Positions 43,512 through 54,632 of a stretch of 64,000 bases of DNA are shown here, one piece after another. The translations under genes were made by a program, and so were the position numbers. Below the pieces are notes generated by a model. It was not told the DNA's origin. It was given only the letters and a program-made list of their open reading frames with translations, and searched no databases. Numbering within the stretch: position 1 is the first letter of the stretch; the number at the start of each line of letters is the position of its first letter. Location: the NCBI GenBank assembly GCA_963800215.1, contig CAWCZY010000010.1:327347-391346 (forward strand), given 5' to 3'. This stretch comes from JAJPKK01 sp963800215 (GTDB lineage: Bacteria > Pseudomonadota > Alphaproteobacteria > Rhizobiales > Xanthobacteraceae).

Positions 43512-44492
43512 CTATCTTTCGGTGTCGATCAAGGCACGTACGCCGTCCTCCTGCAGCAGCGCCTCGAAATAGGCGATGGTCCGCGACAAGCCCTCCTTGA
43601 GCGGCGTGCGCGGCGTCCACCCCAGCACCTGGCGCGCCTTCGCGATGTCGGGTTGGCGCTGGCGCGGATCGTCGGAGGGCAGCGGCCGGCTGACGATCCT
43701 GGAGCGCGATCCGGTGGTGTCGATCACGATCTCGGCGAGTTCGCGGATGGAGAACTCGGCGGGATTTCCGATGTTGATCGGGCCGGTGACCTCATCGGCG
43801 GACTCCATCAGCCGGATGATGGCATCGACGAGATCGTCGACATAACAGAATGACCGCGTCTGCCGGCCGTCGCCGTACACCGTGATGTCTCGCCCGAGCA
43901 GGGCCTGGATGATGAAGTTCGACACCACGCGGCCGTCGTTGGGATGCATCCGCGGGCCATAGGTGTTGAAGATGCGCGCCACCTTGATGCGCAGCCGGTG
44001 CTGGCGCCAGTAGTCGAAGAACAAGGTCTCGGCGCAGCGCTTGCCCTCATCGTAACAGGACCTGGTCCCGATCGGGTTGACATGGCCCCAATACTCCTCC
44101 GGCTGCGGATGGACGTTAGGATCGCCATAGACCTCCGAGGTCGAGGCCTGCAAAATCTTGGCGCGCAACCGCTTGGCGAGTCCGAGCATGTTGATGGCGC
44201 CATGGACGCTCGTCTTCGTGGTCTGCACGGGGTCGTGCTGGTAGTGCACCGGCGACGCCGGACAGGCGAGATTGTAGATCTCGTCGACCTCCACATAGAG
44301 CGGAAACGTCACGTCGTGACGCACCAGTTCGAAGCGCTTGTTGCCGATGAGATGGCCGATGTTGCGCTTGGCGCCGGTGAAGAAATTGTCGACGCACACG
44401 AGATCCGATCCCCGCTCCAGCAGGCGCTCGCACAGATGCGAGCCGAGAAATCCCGCTCCGCCGGTGACCAGAATGCGCTTTTCGAGATGCAT
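43512..44492 (-). CDS. uxs: UDP-glucuronate decarboxylase (UDP-xylose synthase)
   Basis: Makes UDP-xylose from UDP-glucuronate, a sugar donor for exopolysaccharide. The intact 326-residue protein opens MHLEKRILVTGGAGFLGSHL with the GxxGxxG NAD motif. Conserved UXS blocks follow: YNLACPASPVHYQHDPVQTT, STSEVYGDPNVHPQPEEYWG, the active Tyr/Lys CYDEGKRCAETL, and NTYGPRMHPNDGRVVSNFI. The near-universal WGHVNPIG/R pattern separates it from UDP-glucose epimerase. It lies at the border of the polysaccharide cluster, transcribed away from it. Confidence 0.92.
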   Translation of the reverse strand: MHLEKRILVTGGAGFLGSHLCERLLERGSDLVCVDNFFTGAKRNIGHLIGNKRFELVRHDVTFPLYVEVDEIYNLACPASPVHYQHDPVQTTKTSVHGAINMLGLAKRLRAKILQASTSEVYGDPNVHPQPEEYWGHVNPIGTRSCYDEGKRCAETLFFDYWRQHRLRIKVARIFNTYGPRMHPNDGRVVSNFIIQALLGRDITVYGDGRQTRSFCYVDDLVDAIIRLMESADEVTGPINIGNPAEFSIRELAEIVIDTTGSRSRIVSRPLPSDDPRQRQPDIAKARQVLGWTPRTPLKEGLSRTIAYFEALLQEDGVRALIDTER

Positions 44493-44814
44493 GTGGAATC
44501 GCCCTTCAGCCTGCGTGCTGGCGCATCGAGGTCATGCCGCACGGTCTCCCCGCCAACTCCTACCACGGCCGCCCGAATTGAAACAAAACGCCTCTGCGAC
44601 CACGTTACGTTCCGGTGGCGCGACGCGCCGAGAGCGTGCGGGGCTTACCGTTGGCAACGAAACGAGCAGCCTTATTGGCCGCAACCCCCAGGTAGCTTGG
44701 TCTTTTGCCCCCACAACAGAGGACAGAGAGACTGTCCATGCGCCACATTCAATGAGGTCGCTGTGTGCAATGGCGTCCGGTCCATGCTCCGCCGCCGGCG
44801 CTCAGATATCAGCA
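44493..44814. other. Intergenic region upstream of uxs
   Basis: About 320 bases with the uxs 5' region. No gene or clear regulatory palindrome seen. Confidence 0.4.
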
Positions 44815-45093
44815 TTACCTGTTAGGCGTTGAGGCTGGATTCTGGGTGGGGGCGGAGAGCGGTGCCGGCGGCGCTGCGCGTCGGGCCAGCAGGCCGACGA
44901 GGTAGCCGAACTGAGTCCAAACCGCCACCGAGACGAACAGCAACAGAAGGGATGCCTCTGGCGCTGCCGGAACCTCGCCCCCGACTGCAATGAACAGCCA
45001 AGCAGCGCCGATCACGGGCACCAACACCAAAGCCTTGAACCACAGGCCTAATATCGCGCCGATAACGACCATACACAGGGCGAAAGGCAGCAT
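44815..45093 (-). CDS. Small membrane protein near the EPS cluster
   Basis: A 92-residue protein, MLPFALCMVVIGAILGLWFK, with three hydrophobic segments (residues about 1-18, 22-39 and 47-68) and a Pro/Ala-rich tail. GGAGG precedes the ATG by six bases. The frame is intact. No family recognised. Its position suggests a helper role in polysaccharide export, which is inference. Confidence 0.6.
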   Translation of the reverse strand: MLPFALCMVVIGAILGLWFKALVLVPVIGAAWLFIAVGGEVPAAPEASLLLLFVSVAVWTQFGYLVGLLARRAAPPAPLSAPTQNPASTPNR

Positions 45094-45506
45094 GGAGGAC
45101 CTCCAGTGCCCTGATAGGTGGCAAACAAGCGTTAAGAAGCCCTAAAGAGTCGCGGAGCCTGCTTGTGCCGCGGGCAGTTCGCCCCCGGGGGACCCGAGCG
45201 GCCGGCATCGGGAGCCTGCAACCTATTGAAGAAGAGCCTGATTTCGACGCGCCGGTGACCTCATGGTTGCAAAAGGCGCGTCCATTCGCCCGAAGAAATC
45301 GCTTGCTTGCGTCGCACCAATTTGGTTCAAAATGCAGTGGTTCAGAGACGCATCGAAGCGGTGTACGTGTTTCGCGACGTGTGTCGGCTGGCTTGGCGCC
45401 CCCGTGCGATCTGGAACGGGGTGGGCGGGCCGAATCCTGAGCATTGGCGTGGCCGGCTGAGCCTCAGACGGCCGCCGTCATAGTGCAATCAAACACGTAG
45501 CGGTTC
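45094..45506. other. Intergenic region upstream of the EPS operon
   Basis: About 410 bases between divergent genes, expected to hold the promoter of the polysaccharide genes. No convincing gene seen. Composition is lower in GC around 45290-45330. Confidence 0.4.
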
Positions 45507-46939
45507 ATGTCTGACGTCGAAGCCGTTGCCAGTCGTGCGTTTCACGATCCTGCCTCCCGGCGGCAAAAAGGGTTAACGCACGATTCCCTCAGACCGCTTC
45601 TCATGCTGTCTGATGCGTGTATCGTCGTGTGCGCCAGCGTCATCGGTAACGCAGTCTATCAGCGCGTCATTGCAGGGGACTCTGATCTCGGCACCTATGC
45701 CGGGCTGGGCCTCTTTTCCGGCGTCGGCTATTTGTTGGCCGCACACTATTTCCAACTCTATCAATCGCGGGAGTTCGTACGTCCGCGCGTCGAATTCGAG
45801 CGCATTTTTGTCGCTTGGGCGTTTATGATTTTTCTGCTCTCCGCGTTCTTCTTCCTGATGAAATTCGGAAGTCAGGTCTCGCGGGGTTCGATTATCTGCT
45901 TCGTTGTCATCGCCTTGCCCTCCCTCTTATTGTGGCGGCGGTGGGCCAAGCGGATCATTCGCAACGAAGTCCGCGCCGGCACCATTCGGGGGCGAAGGGC
46001 CCTCCTCATCGGAACCGCCGACGAATTGCTATCGATCACACACCATCATTTGCTCACGCATTACGGCGTCGAGGAAGCGGAGCGGATTATTCTGCCGTCG
46101 CAACACTGTGCGAAACAGGAAGGAGCGGCGCACGCGGCCGTTTATCTCGCCCGCAGCATGGACGCCGACGAGGTCATCGTTGCGTTGCCGTGGGGAGATA
46201 CGCGCCTGCTTGAAATCGTGCGCGGCAAGTTCAAAGCCTTGCCGCTTCGCGTCCGCCTGCTGCCCGACCGGTTTGCGCGGTCATTGATGGGTCGTCGCTC
46301 CGAGCAACAGCTCCAGCTCATCGATATCATCAGAGCGCCGCTGTCGCGAACCGACCGGCTGCTGAAGCGCTGCATCGATGTCGTTGTCGCGGTGGCCACG
46401 ATCTCGATTCTATTGCCGTTGCTGGCGATGGTCGCCCTCGCAGTCCGGCTCGACGGTCCGGGTCCCGTCATTTTCCGTCAGCGTCGGCGCGGCTTCAACG
46501 GCCAGGAGTTCGTGATCTACAAGTTCAGAACCATGCGGGTCGCCGAGGATGGCCTGAAGATCATCCAGGCCACCCGGGCGATCCGCGGGTCACCAAGCTC
46601 GGCGAACTGCTCCGACGTTCGAGCATCGACGAACTGCCACAGCTGTTTAATGTTCTCAGGGGAGAGATGTCGCTGGTCGGGCCGCGCCCCCATGCGTTGG
46701 CGCATGACGACGAATACGGTGCGCAGATCAGCGATTACGCATTTCGACACCACGTCAAGCCCGGCATTACCGGGCTTGCACAAGTCGCGGGCCTGCGCGG
46801 CGAGACAAAGCAACTCGATCAGATGAAGAGGCGGATCGATCTCGACATCAAGTATGTCGATAATTGGAGCCTGTGGCTCGATCTGCAAATCCTCGGGCGC
46901 ACCTTCTTCGCGGTCATCTCGAGCCCGAATGCATATTAG
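45507..46939 (+). CDS. Polyprenyl glycosylphosphotransferase, WcaJ-type (one frameshift)
   Basis: Starts the exopolysaccharide repeat unit by moving a hexose-1-phosphate onto undecaprenyl phosphate. The N-terminal half has four membrane segments (LLMLSDACIVVCASVIGNAV, AGLGLFSGVGYLLAAHYFQL and two more before residue 150) and a CoA-binding-like domain. The catalytic end begins RTDRLLKRCIDVVVAVATIS and reads RRRGFNGQEFVIYKFRTMR. After a slip near 46575 it continues SSIDELPQLFNVLRGEMSLV and GPRPHALAHDDEY, ending ISSPNAY. The ATG at 45507 begins MSDVEAVASRAFHDPASRRQ. Sugar specificity cannot be read from sequence. Confidence 0.92.
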
Positions 46940-47356
46940 GGAGCCGTCCTGAGATCGGGTTGCTCCCTCCGCTTCGCGCCGACACGTTCGGCGGCCCGGG
47001 ATTTCTCAGCTCGACCTCGAGATTTGGACGGGCGCGTCGGGGTCCGACGGCATTCGGATTAACCTTTCGACCTGGAACCGCTTCACTGGCCTTGTCCCGC
47101 ATGGCATCATTTGGCGTTCTGGCTTTGGTTTCTTCTTCGGAGGTGGCCGGTGGACGTGTTGGAGTTGGCGCACCCGGGGAAGCCGCGGGGCGGAAGAAAA
47201 CGATTTGCGCACTGGCGTCGGGTGTCGGTATCGGTCTGCCACGAAGCGGTCGAACGGCGCAATTGCAAGTGCCGCTGTCGCGATGACCGGCGGCGCGAAC
47301 TCGGCATTGAAGGAATTTCATCTGACGGGCCTGACCGGCGCCGGGGATTCTCGGCC
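46940..47356. other. Intergenic region inside the EPS cluster
   Basis: About 415 bases after the glycosylphosphotransferase. Frames are open on both strands, but their translations are Pro/Arg-rich and unlike proteins. I see no gene here. Confidence 0.45.
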
Positions 47357-48513
47357 GTGACTAGCGCACCATACCTTCGGATCCTGTCGATCGCCCATTG
47401 CGCGGTCAGCCGGCAAGCGGGGCGCTTGCGCTACCATCCGCTGGCGGCGCGGTCGGATCTCGAGGTGCATCTGCTGGTGCCCCGGCGCTGGCACGAATAC
47501 GGCCGCATCATCGATGCCGATCCGCCCGACGATCCCGGCCTTCGCGTCCATGTCCTGCCCATTCTGCTGCCGCGTGCCGGGCCGATGAACTGGTACCTCC
47601 ACTTCTACCCGGGTTTGCGCCGGCTGATCCGCCAGATCCGTCCAGACGTAATCCATCTTTGGGAGGAGCCATGGAGCGTGGTCGCGCTGCAGGCAAGCCT
47701 CCTATCGGGTGACGCAGCTCTGGTCATGGAGGTCGAGCAGAATGTCAGAAGCGGCTTCCTCCGCCGTTCGAAGGGATACGCCGACACGTTCTGCGCCGTA
47801 CCGACCATGTCCTCTCCCGCCACGAAGAGGCGACCCGCGTCGTGCGCGCCAAGGGGTACCGTGGCCCAGTCAGTGTCGTAGGCTACGGGGTCAATCAAGG
47901 TGTCTTCTCCCCTGCGAACGAACGTGGTGCGCCAAGTCCGCAGGGGCGCGGATTGCGTCTCGGATATGTCGGCAGGTTGCTTGAAATGAAGGGCCTTGAC
48001 GATGCGCTCGACGCCATGGTGCGAGTGCGTTCGCCGGTTTCCCTCGCGATCATAGGCGAGGGTCTTTATGAGGGGCGGCTGCGCCAGCGTGTCAGCGAAC
48101 TCGGACTGGAGAGCCGGGTCACTTTTCAGCCTTGGGCTCCGCCGGCAGAGGTCGCGCGTTTCATGCGCAGCCTCGACGCCTTGATCCTGCTATCCCGGAC
48201 CGGAAAATGGCGGGAACAATTTGGCCGCGTCATTCTGGAAGCTCAAAGCTGCGGAGTTCCCGTTATCGGTTCCGACAGCGGCGCGATTCCTGACGTCATC
48301 GGGCCGGGCGGATGGATCGTGCCGGAGCGTGACCCCGTCGCATTGGCGCATTGTCTCGACGCCATAGCCTCCCAGCCCGACGACGAACTCAGGAATCGCG
48401 GCCTTGCCGGGCAGAAAAACATCGCCAGCCGTTTCACCTTCGAGATTGTGGCGCAATCCTTGGCACAGGCCTGGAGCGAGGCAGCAGCAACCCGCAGGGG
48501 GCGCACGCGATGA
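47357..48513 (+). CDS. Glycosyltransferase family 4 (one frameshift)
   Basis: GT-B glycosyltransferase that adds a sugar to the lipid-linked repeat unit. A GTG start at 47357 gives TSAPYLRILSIAHCAVSRQA. The N-terminal acceptor domain includes DVIHLWEEPWSVVALQASLL. The frame slips near 47790, where another frame reads HVLSRHEEATRVVRAKGY. The C-terminal donor domain has LRLGYVGRLLEMKGLDDALD and the EX7E-type segment REQFGRVILEAQSCGVPVIG. It ends QAWSEAAATRRGRTR. Donor and linkage are unknown. Confidence 0.88.
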
Positions 48514-48731
48514 CCGGCATCAAACGAAAATTCGCGGCACGAGCATTGCGCGCACAGCATCGGCGAGCGTCCACGTAAAAGAGCGGCGCGGGCTGTCCGC
48601 GGCCTGTTCCACGGAGGCCAGCCTGAGCAGAAGCGAACGACGTTTGCCTCACGGCTTGATTTCCAGACGCGATCGGTCCCGCCGCGTCACCGGCTTTCCG
48701 CTTTTTCGTCTATTTGAGGAAGGAATATCCG

Positions 48732-49619
48732 TCAGATACCGAACAGCGAAGCCTCCGTGTCAGGAGAGATCGCCCGGGCGCCGCGAATTGGGCCCTTGAA
48801 GTATTTTGGCCTTACCCCGTCGAAATATCGCCCCGCCAATCCAGGCACCGGACCATCCGCATCCAGCAGAACCAAGGGGCGGCCGCGGAGCGCCAGATAG
48901 CGACCGAGCGGACGCGCAAAGCGGACGAAATCGGCGATGTCTCGACAATATACGAGTTGAAAGCAGGCAACAAGTTGCCATACTAACCTGCGAACGAACA
49001 CGAACGGATAGGCGCCGGCCTCGGTCAAGCACCAGACGCTGATGCAGCCAAAATCAGCATGGGCGGTCAGCAGGTCCTGTTCGAAACAATCGACCGGGAC
49101 CCCGAACTTTGCGTCGGCCGCCACGACCTCGACGGAGCCGGGCGGAGCGGCGCTGAGCCACGGCACCGACATGAACAACCCGTTCGCATAGCGCCGGTAC
49201 CCCTGCGCCTCCAATATCGGCCAGGTGTGTGGCGCCGGCGAGATGTTGACATAGGTCACCGCCTTGCGATGCATCGCGCGCGATGCCAGCAGCGATCCAT
49301 ACGGACGAAATTCAGGTTCGACGAACCAACCCGAACCGTTGCAGCGAATTGACCGCGCGCTACCGGTGTTGACGATAGAGGAGATCAGCAGCAATACGCC
49401 GACCGGCCGTCCGGCATGCTCCAAGAGATAGCCGTACTTCGGCATTCCAGCAGGCGCCGCATACTTTCCCAGGCGCTCCAGCATGCGCAGCCAAAACCTG
49501 TGGCTGCGTTGCGAGCCGAACCCCTTTTTGAGCAAATCGGCGACGGCGCCGATGTCGGCTGGCGTGATGAGACGGCATTGAACGGCCAGGGAACCCGAAG
49601 GGTGAACGGAGGAACTCAT
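48732..49619 (-). CDS. GNAT-like acyltransferase of the EPS cluster
   Basis: An intact 295-residue protein starting MSSSVHPSGSLAVQCRLITP (ATG 49619). The first 130 residues have a GNAT-like pattern (RLITPADIGAVADLLKKGF, then YLLEHAGRPVGVLLLISSIV), followed by WFVEPEFRPYGSLLASRAM. The C-terminal half is a second globular part ending ISPDTEASLFGI. Such proteins occur in rhizobial polysaccharide loci and may acylate a sugar. It is transcribed against the rest of the cluster. Confidence 0.65.
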   Translation of the reverse strand: MSSSVHPSGSLAVQCRLITPADIGAVADLLKKGFGSQRSHRFWLRMLERLGKYAAPAGMPKYGYLLEHAGRPVGVLLLISSIVNTGSARSIRCNGSGWFVEPEFRPYGSLLASRAMHRKAVTYVNISPAPHTWPILEAQGYRRYANGLFMSVPWLSAAPPGSVEVVAADAKFGVPVDCFEQDLLTAHADFGCISVWCLTEAGAYPFVFVRRLVWQLVACFQLVYCRDIADFVRFARPLGRYLALRGRPLVLLDADGPVPGLAGRYFDGVRPKYFKGPIRGARAISPDTEASLFGI

Positions 49620-50033
49620 AAGGACTGAATGCTGGTTGAAACGGCTATCCCCCTGATCGTGACGCCAAGATAGGCCGCACACCGGGCGTTGTCGAGGTTC
49701 CACCCAATTGTCCATGTTCGAAACAACACTTTGAGTTAACGTTAGAATCAGCCGATCGGGAGAACCCCTTTTTGCGATCCTGGCGATGTCGGCTCATGTC
49801 CCTGCCCGCGCCCTGCTCCACCGATCGCTGACGGCGACGACGACCGCACCACATCGAGCGGTGCCGATACCACCAGTGCGCGAAAGCGAGCGTTCCGCTA
49901 CTGTCGTTTGCGGTCCCGCAAGTTGCTGATATGTTTGCGAAAACTAGCCCTCGGCGCAGGATTGCGCCCGTTCCCATAAATCGAACAATGCCGCGGGGGC
50001 CTCGGAGGCTGTCGGAAAGATCAAGACAGGAAG
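49620..50033. other. Divergent intergenic region inside the EPS cluster
   Basis: About 410 bases between the acyltransferase and the next glycosyltransferase, expected to hold two promoters. No gene seen. Confidence 0.4.
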
Positions 50034-51236
50034 GTGCTCGTGCGGGTCGCTGTCGTCCATGATTGGCTTTACGTGGTTGGCGGCGCCGAACGGGTGCTCT
50101 GCTGAAATTCTTGCGCTGCTACCCGAAGGCCGAAGTATTTACGCTTTTCGATGTACTTGACGCCGTCAGACCGAACGCGAAAGCTCTGGATCTAATCGGA
50201 CGCACACACGAGCTTCCTTCAAAACATGCCTTTCATGTCGCGACCCGCCACCGTCTCTATCTGCCATTGATGCCCCTTGCCATCGAGCAGTTCGATCTCT
50301 CAGGCTACGATCTCGTGATATCCAGCAGCTACGCGTTGTCGCCGGAGCCGTGCTGACCAGTCCAGATCAGGTCCATGTCTCCTACATACATTCGCCGATG
50401 CGATATGCCTGGGATATGCAGCATTGCTACTTGCGCGACAACGGGTGGTCGCAGGGGATGAAAAATGGCACGAATACGCACCGCGTGATGTACGCCACAT
50501 TGCGCATTTGGGATACCCGCACGGCGCATGGCCCAGATGACGTTATCGCCAACTCGGCCTTTGTGGCGAGGCGCATCCGCAAAGTGTATGGCCGCTCGGC
50601 GACCGTCATCTACCCGCCTGTAACATTATCAAAACAGAATGCGGATATCCCACGCGGGGGCTATTTTGCTGACGGCGAGCCGTCTGGTTCCATACAAGAA
50701 CATCGAAGCTGTGATCCGCGCATTCGCAATATTACCGGATTTCGAGATTGTCGTTGCCGGGGATGGGCCTCTGGCCGGGCAGCTGCGACAACTGGCGAAT
50801 CCCAACGTTTCGTTCGCCGGGTTCGTGAGCGACGAAAAGATGAGAAAGCTCATGGCCGGTGCCCGTGCGTTCATATTTGCGGCTGAAGAAGACTTTGGCA
50901 TCATCGCCGTAGAAGCAATGTCAGGAAGGGACCCCCGTTCTTGCCCTTAGCCGCGGAGGGGCAGTTGAGACAGTGCGTTGCTTCGCCCGCCAGGCGCACC
51001 GGCATGTTCTTCAGCATGAGCCAATGCGATTCTATCGCGGATTGTATTCGGGCTTTCGTTGCTCAAGAGCATGCTTTTTTCGCGCGGAGCTTGCCGCATG
51101 CAAGCCAGCCGCTTTTCGGCCGATCGATTTCGCTCTGAATTCAAGGCTTTTGTTGATAGGTGTCGTGGAGACCAGCAGGCAAAACCGAGGCGCAGCCGGA
51201 GAATACGCGGCCTTGTCCTGGAAAAGCTTTGCTTAA
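50034..51236 (+). CDS. Glycosyltransferase family 4 (several frameshifts)
   Basis: Second GT-B glycosyltransferase. The GTG at 50034 (or 50040) gives VRVAVVHDWLYVVGGAERVL, a typical GT4 start. Other pieces are YDLVISSSYAL, VLTSPDQVHVSYIHSPMRYA and VIANSAFVARRIRKVYGRSA. The donor domain has LTASRLVPYKNIEAVIRAFA and AEEDFGIIAVEAMS with the EX7E motif. Slips occur near 50105, 50330, 50640, 50925 and in the C-terminal 200 bases. There GTPVLALSRGGAVETV, IADCIRAFVAQEH and SRFSADRFRSEFKAFVDR lie in three frames. The end at 51236 is approximate. Confidence 0.85.
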
Positions 51237-51247
51237 TCGAGGCTGCG

Positions 51248-52736
51248 GTGAGTAACGTGAGTAATATCCCGGACGGACATAAGTCAGTTTCCACTGGACG
51301 ACGGGTTGTACGTTTGAATTTTTGTTCTGCTGGCGCGCCGCCGTGGATTGATCGCGAGTGTTTTCGCCGTAGTCGTCGGCTTGACCATCTTGGCACTGAT
51401 GGTCTTACCCGTTCGATATCTCGCTGCCGGCTCGATCATTATCGCGGAGCAGGAGCCGGAAATCGATAACGCCTCGCCGGCCTGGGCAGAAAAAGTCGGA
51501 GATCCGGCCGATCTGGAAAGCTGCAATTGCTCGTCATCCGCTCGCCACGCGTCATGCGCCTCGCCATGACGGATCCGGGCGTCGGTCGAGGCGGTACGGC
51601 AGGAATGCAACATTCGCGTCGGAGGCTGGCATTTTCAAGTGGCTTTTCCATGGGCGGGGCAACGGCCTGCGATAAGTGTGAAGCCGGACAGCGATGTCCT
51701 GATCGACTACCTTCAGTCCCGCTATCTGTGTCGGGGAGGTCGGGCGATCCCGGGTCATCAACATTGCCTATCAATCGCCGGATCCGACCGCGTTGCGCAA
51801 AAGCTGAACGAACGCGTTGATCACCGCCTTTCTGGACGACCAGCGGGCAAATGCTATCGACGGGTCGGCAAGTAGCAGCGGATTGGTTATGGCAGGAAGT
51901 GCGCCAGCTCGAAGCGGAACTGCAAGACGACGATGCAAAAATCCAAAACTACCGGCGCGACAAGGGGCTGATGCGGGGCGCCAACGCGCCGATCGCTTCG
52001 GAACGGTTGACCACTATCAGCCAACAGCTTTCAGCCGCGCGAAGCGGCGCGAGCCGAAGCGGCAGCCCACCTCCAGGAAATCAACGCCGAGCAAGCGGGC
52101 GGATCGAGCAACTCTCCGGCGGTGTTGACGAGCCGTGCGGTCGCGGACCTTAAGCAACAGTTGACCGCCGTGAGCGGGCAATATGCAAGCGCATCATTCA
52201 TACTTGGACCGAGCCATCCCGGCGAGACGGGCCCTTGAACGGCAACTTGAGACGTTGAAGGAGCACCTCGCCAAGGAGGTGTCGATCATCGCCGCGAGCG
52301 CGCAAAAATCCTACGATACCGCTGATATGCTGGTCAGGTCGCTGAAGCAACAAATGGAGACCATCAAGAGCGAAGTCGCTTCAGCGACGACGGATGAAGC
52401 GTCGATTGAAAACATGGTGCGCGACGCTGAAAACAAGCGTCGACAGTATTCCGAGCTGTACAAAAAGGCGAGCGAATTGGAGACCGAACAACGGGTTCTG
52501 CTGGGGAGTACGCGGCTGGTGAGCCTTGCCGAACTGCCCACCAAACCATTCTTCCCCAAACGCTTGCCTTTCGCTGGCAGCGGGATTTGACATTCGCCCT
52601 TCTGGTCGCGATCGCTGCAGGCGATTTTGCGGGAGCGCTCGGACCACAGCGTACCGAGACCGCCGAGGATCTCGCCATGGTCCCGGGCGTATCGGCAATC
52701 GTCGAGCTGCTTAAGAGCTCGGAATCGGCCGTATGA
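51248..52736 (+). CDS. GumC/Wzz-type polysaccharide co-polymerase (many frameshifts)
   Basis: Inner-membrane chain-length regulator of exopolysaccharide. The first membrane helix reads ASVFAVVVGLTILALMVLPV. The periplasmic part starts AAGSIIIAEQEPEIDNASPA and contains a long coiled coil (LKQQMETIKSEVASATTDEA, MVRDAENKRRQYSELYKKAS). The Pro-rich segment VSLAELPTKPFFPKRLPF leads into the second helix DLTFALLVAIAAGDFAGAL. It ends IVELLKSSESAV at 52736. At least six slips lie between 51530 and 52190 and one near 52580. The GTG start at 51248 is uncertain. It overlaps the next gene by four bases (ATGA type), the usual coupling with a BY-kinase. Confidence 0.85.
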
Positions 52737-53467
52737 ATGCGTTGCGCCGGTTGTTTTCCTCTCGATCCCCGGTACTTCTTCTTCAAGCGGCGCTGAAACG
52801 CGGTAGATCCAATCCAAACTTTCAGGATGTGCTGCGGAAGTACTATGCCGAAATCATGCTCGAGGACGGCAGCCAAATCTGCCGCAGGATGCTCGTCACC
52901 TCGCCCGGACCACAGGAGGGAACGACCTTTACCACGCTGACACTCGCTCAATTCGTCGCGGCGGCCGGCCGTCGCGTATTGGTGATCGAGTGCGACATGC
53001 GTTTCCCGAGTTCGAATCCATCCTGGCCGTGAAGCGAATTGCCGGCTCGCGGACGTTCTGCGCGGCACAATTGCGGCCCGCAACGCCGTCACGACGACGA
53101 CGAACCCCAACTTCGACGTCATCGTGGCCGGCGAGGCGGCGCCGGGACTCCACCGAGTTGCTCATGAGTCGTCATATGTCGGAACTCTTGCTCTGGAGCC
53201 AAGCCCTACGATCTGGTAGCACTCGACTGTCCAGCGTGCAATGTATTAGACGGATGCCCTCGTCATTGCGAGGAGGGTCGAGGGCGTGCTTTGTTGCATG
53301 CGATGGAGCATCAGACCGTCGCCGATGTCGCCGCCGGCGCGGCGAGAAGGTGCGTTACTCCGGCGGCAAGGTCGTGGCCATGGTCATGACGATGGTAAAG
53401 AGGCCGCGATCGATCCACCATCGCGAGACGCTGAACGAGCCGAGTCTTTATCTCAAGGCGAGCTCGA
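52733..53467 (+). CDS. CpsD/CapB-type tyrosine-kinase-like ATPase (frame-shifted)
   Basis: Cytoplasmic partner of the GumC/Wzz protein, usually an ATPase that phosphorylates itself on tyrosines and cycles with polymer assembly. The ATG at 52733 gives MNALRRLFSSRSPVLLLQAA. The nucleotide loop reads VTSPGPQEGTTFTTLTLAQF; the Walker A lysine expected after EG is a threonine as sequenced. The Walker A' strand RVLVIECDMRFP has its Asp. After slips near 53010, 53090, 53215 and 53240 it continues FDVIVAGEAAP and GGKVVAMVMTMVKRPRSI. No C-terminal tyrosine cluster is visible. Its end at the next start codon is approximate. Confidence 0.75.
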
Positions 53468-54632
53468 TGGCGAAACTACCGCGTGTCCTGTTCGTCAACC
53501 ACACCAGCAAAATCGCGGGTGCCGAGTTCGTGCTGCTGGACATCAAGACGTGCGGGCTTGGCGCTGTGCTTCGGCGTTTCTCTTCGAGGATGGTCCGCTA
53601 GACGGCGCGTTGCGGGAACGCGGGCTCGGGATAATCCGGTCGCGGTTTGGCGGCGGACTTTCCAAGGTACGGCGCGATCGGTCGCTTTGGTCTGCTGCTC
53701 CTCTGGCAGGCAAGTTGGCGGCGATCGCCGCCGGAAATCGGCCTGGCCGCGCGAAGCTACGATGTCGTATACGCAAATTCACAGAAGGCCTTTGTGCTCG
53801 CGGCGTTCGCCACTGCGGTCGTTCGCCGTCCTTTGATATGGCATCTGCACGATATCATCGACGACACCCATTTCGGCGCCACGCAACGGCGGCTTCAAAT
53901 TGCCTTGGCAAATCATCTGACGATGCGGGTCGTCGTGCCCTCGCACGCGGCGGCGGCGGCGTTTATTGCCGCCGGCGGCCGGCGCGACCTCGTTCAAATC
54001 GTACCGAACAGGAGTGGATCTGGTTTGGTGTGGATAAAACCACCGACGAATTGCGAAGGGAACTCGGATTGCCCGGGGACCCCTTGGCAGGCGTATTCAG
54101 CCGACTTGCGCCTTGGAAAGGACAGCACGTCATTCTGGAGGCGCTTGCCAAGCTACCAGAACTGCAATGCATCATCGTTGGGGATTCGCTGTTCGGAGAG
54201 CAGGACTACGCGCTGAGTTTGAGGGAGCAGGCGGACCGGCTTCAACTCGGGAAACGCGTCCATTTTCTCGGGCATCGCGGCGACGTGCCACGGCTGATGC
54301 AAGCGGTCGATGTCATCATCCATCCGTCCGTCGCCCCCGAGCCTTTTGGCCGCACTTTGGTCGAGGCGATGCTGGCGGGCGTGCCGCTGATCGCCGCCGA
54401 TACGGGGGCAGCATCCGACATCCTGGACGCCGGCAAGGCCGGAACCTTGGTCAGGCCAAATGATCCTGAGCAACTCGCGGCGGCGATCGCCGATATCCTC
54501 AACGGACCGGCGGAACTCCCCAACCAGCTCCTCTATGCTGCGGCGCGGGCCCAGACGAACTACGGGGTCGGCAAAATGCGGGACGCGGTCTCGGTCGTCA
54601 TCGATCGTGTCGGGATGGGAGCTCGTGCTTGA
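53468..54632 (+). CDS. Glycosyltransferase family 4 (frame-shifted)
   Basis: Third GT-B glycosyltransferase. The ATG at 53468 opens MAKLPRVLFVNHTSKIAGAE, the glycine-rich N-terminal loop of the family. Slips near 53545, 53745 and 54025 separate SAFLFEDGPLDGALRERGLG, DVVYANSQKAFVLAAFATAV and GVFSRLAPWKGQHVILEALA. The donor site has VAPEPFGRTLVEAMLAGVPL (EX7E type) and AGTLVRPNDPEQLAAAIADI. It ends VVIDRVGMGARA. The last codons overlap the start of the polymerase gene (TTGA), so both belong to one operon. Confidence 0.9.

Noticed and set aside
46940..47300. Open frames on both strands after the glycosylphosphotransferase gene
   Set aside because: Translations are Pro/Arg-rich with no motif, and the frames are typical of GC-rich non-coding DNA.
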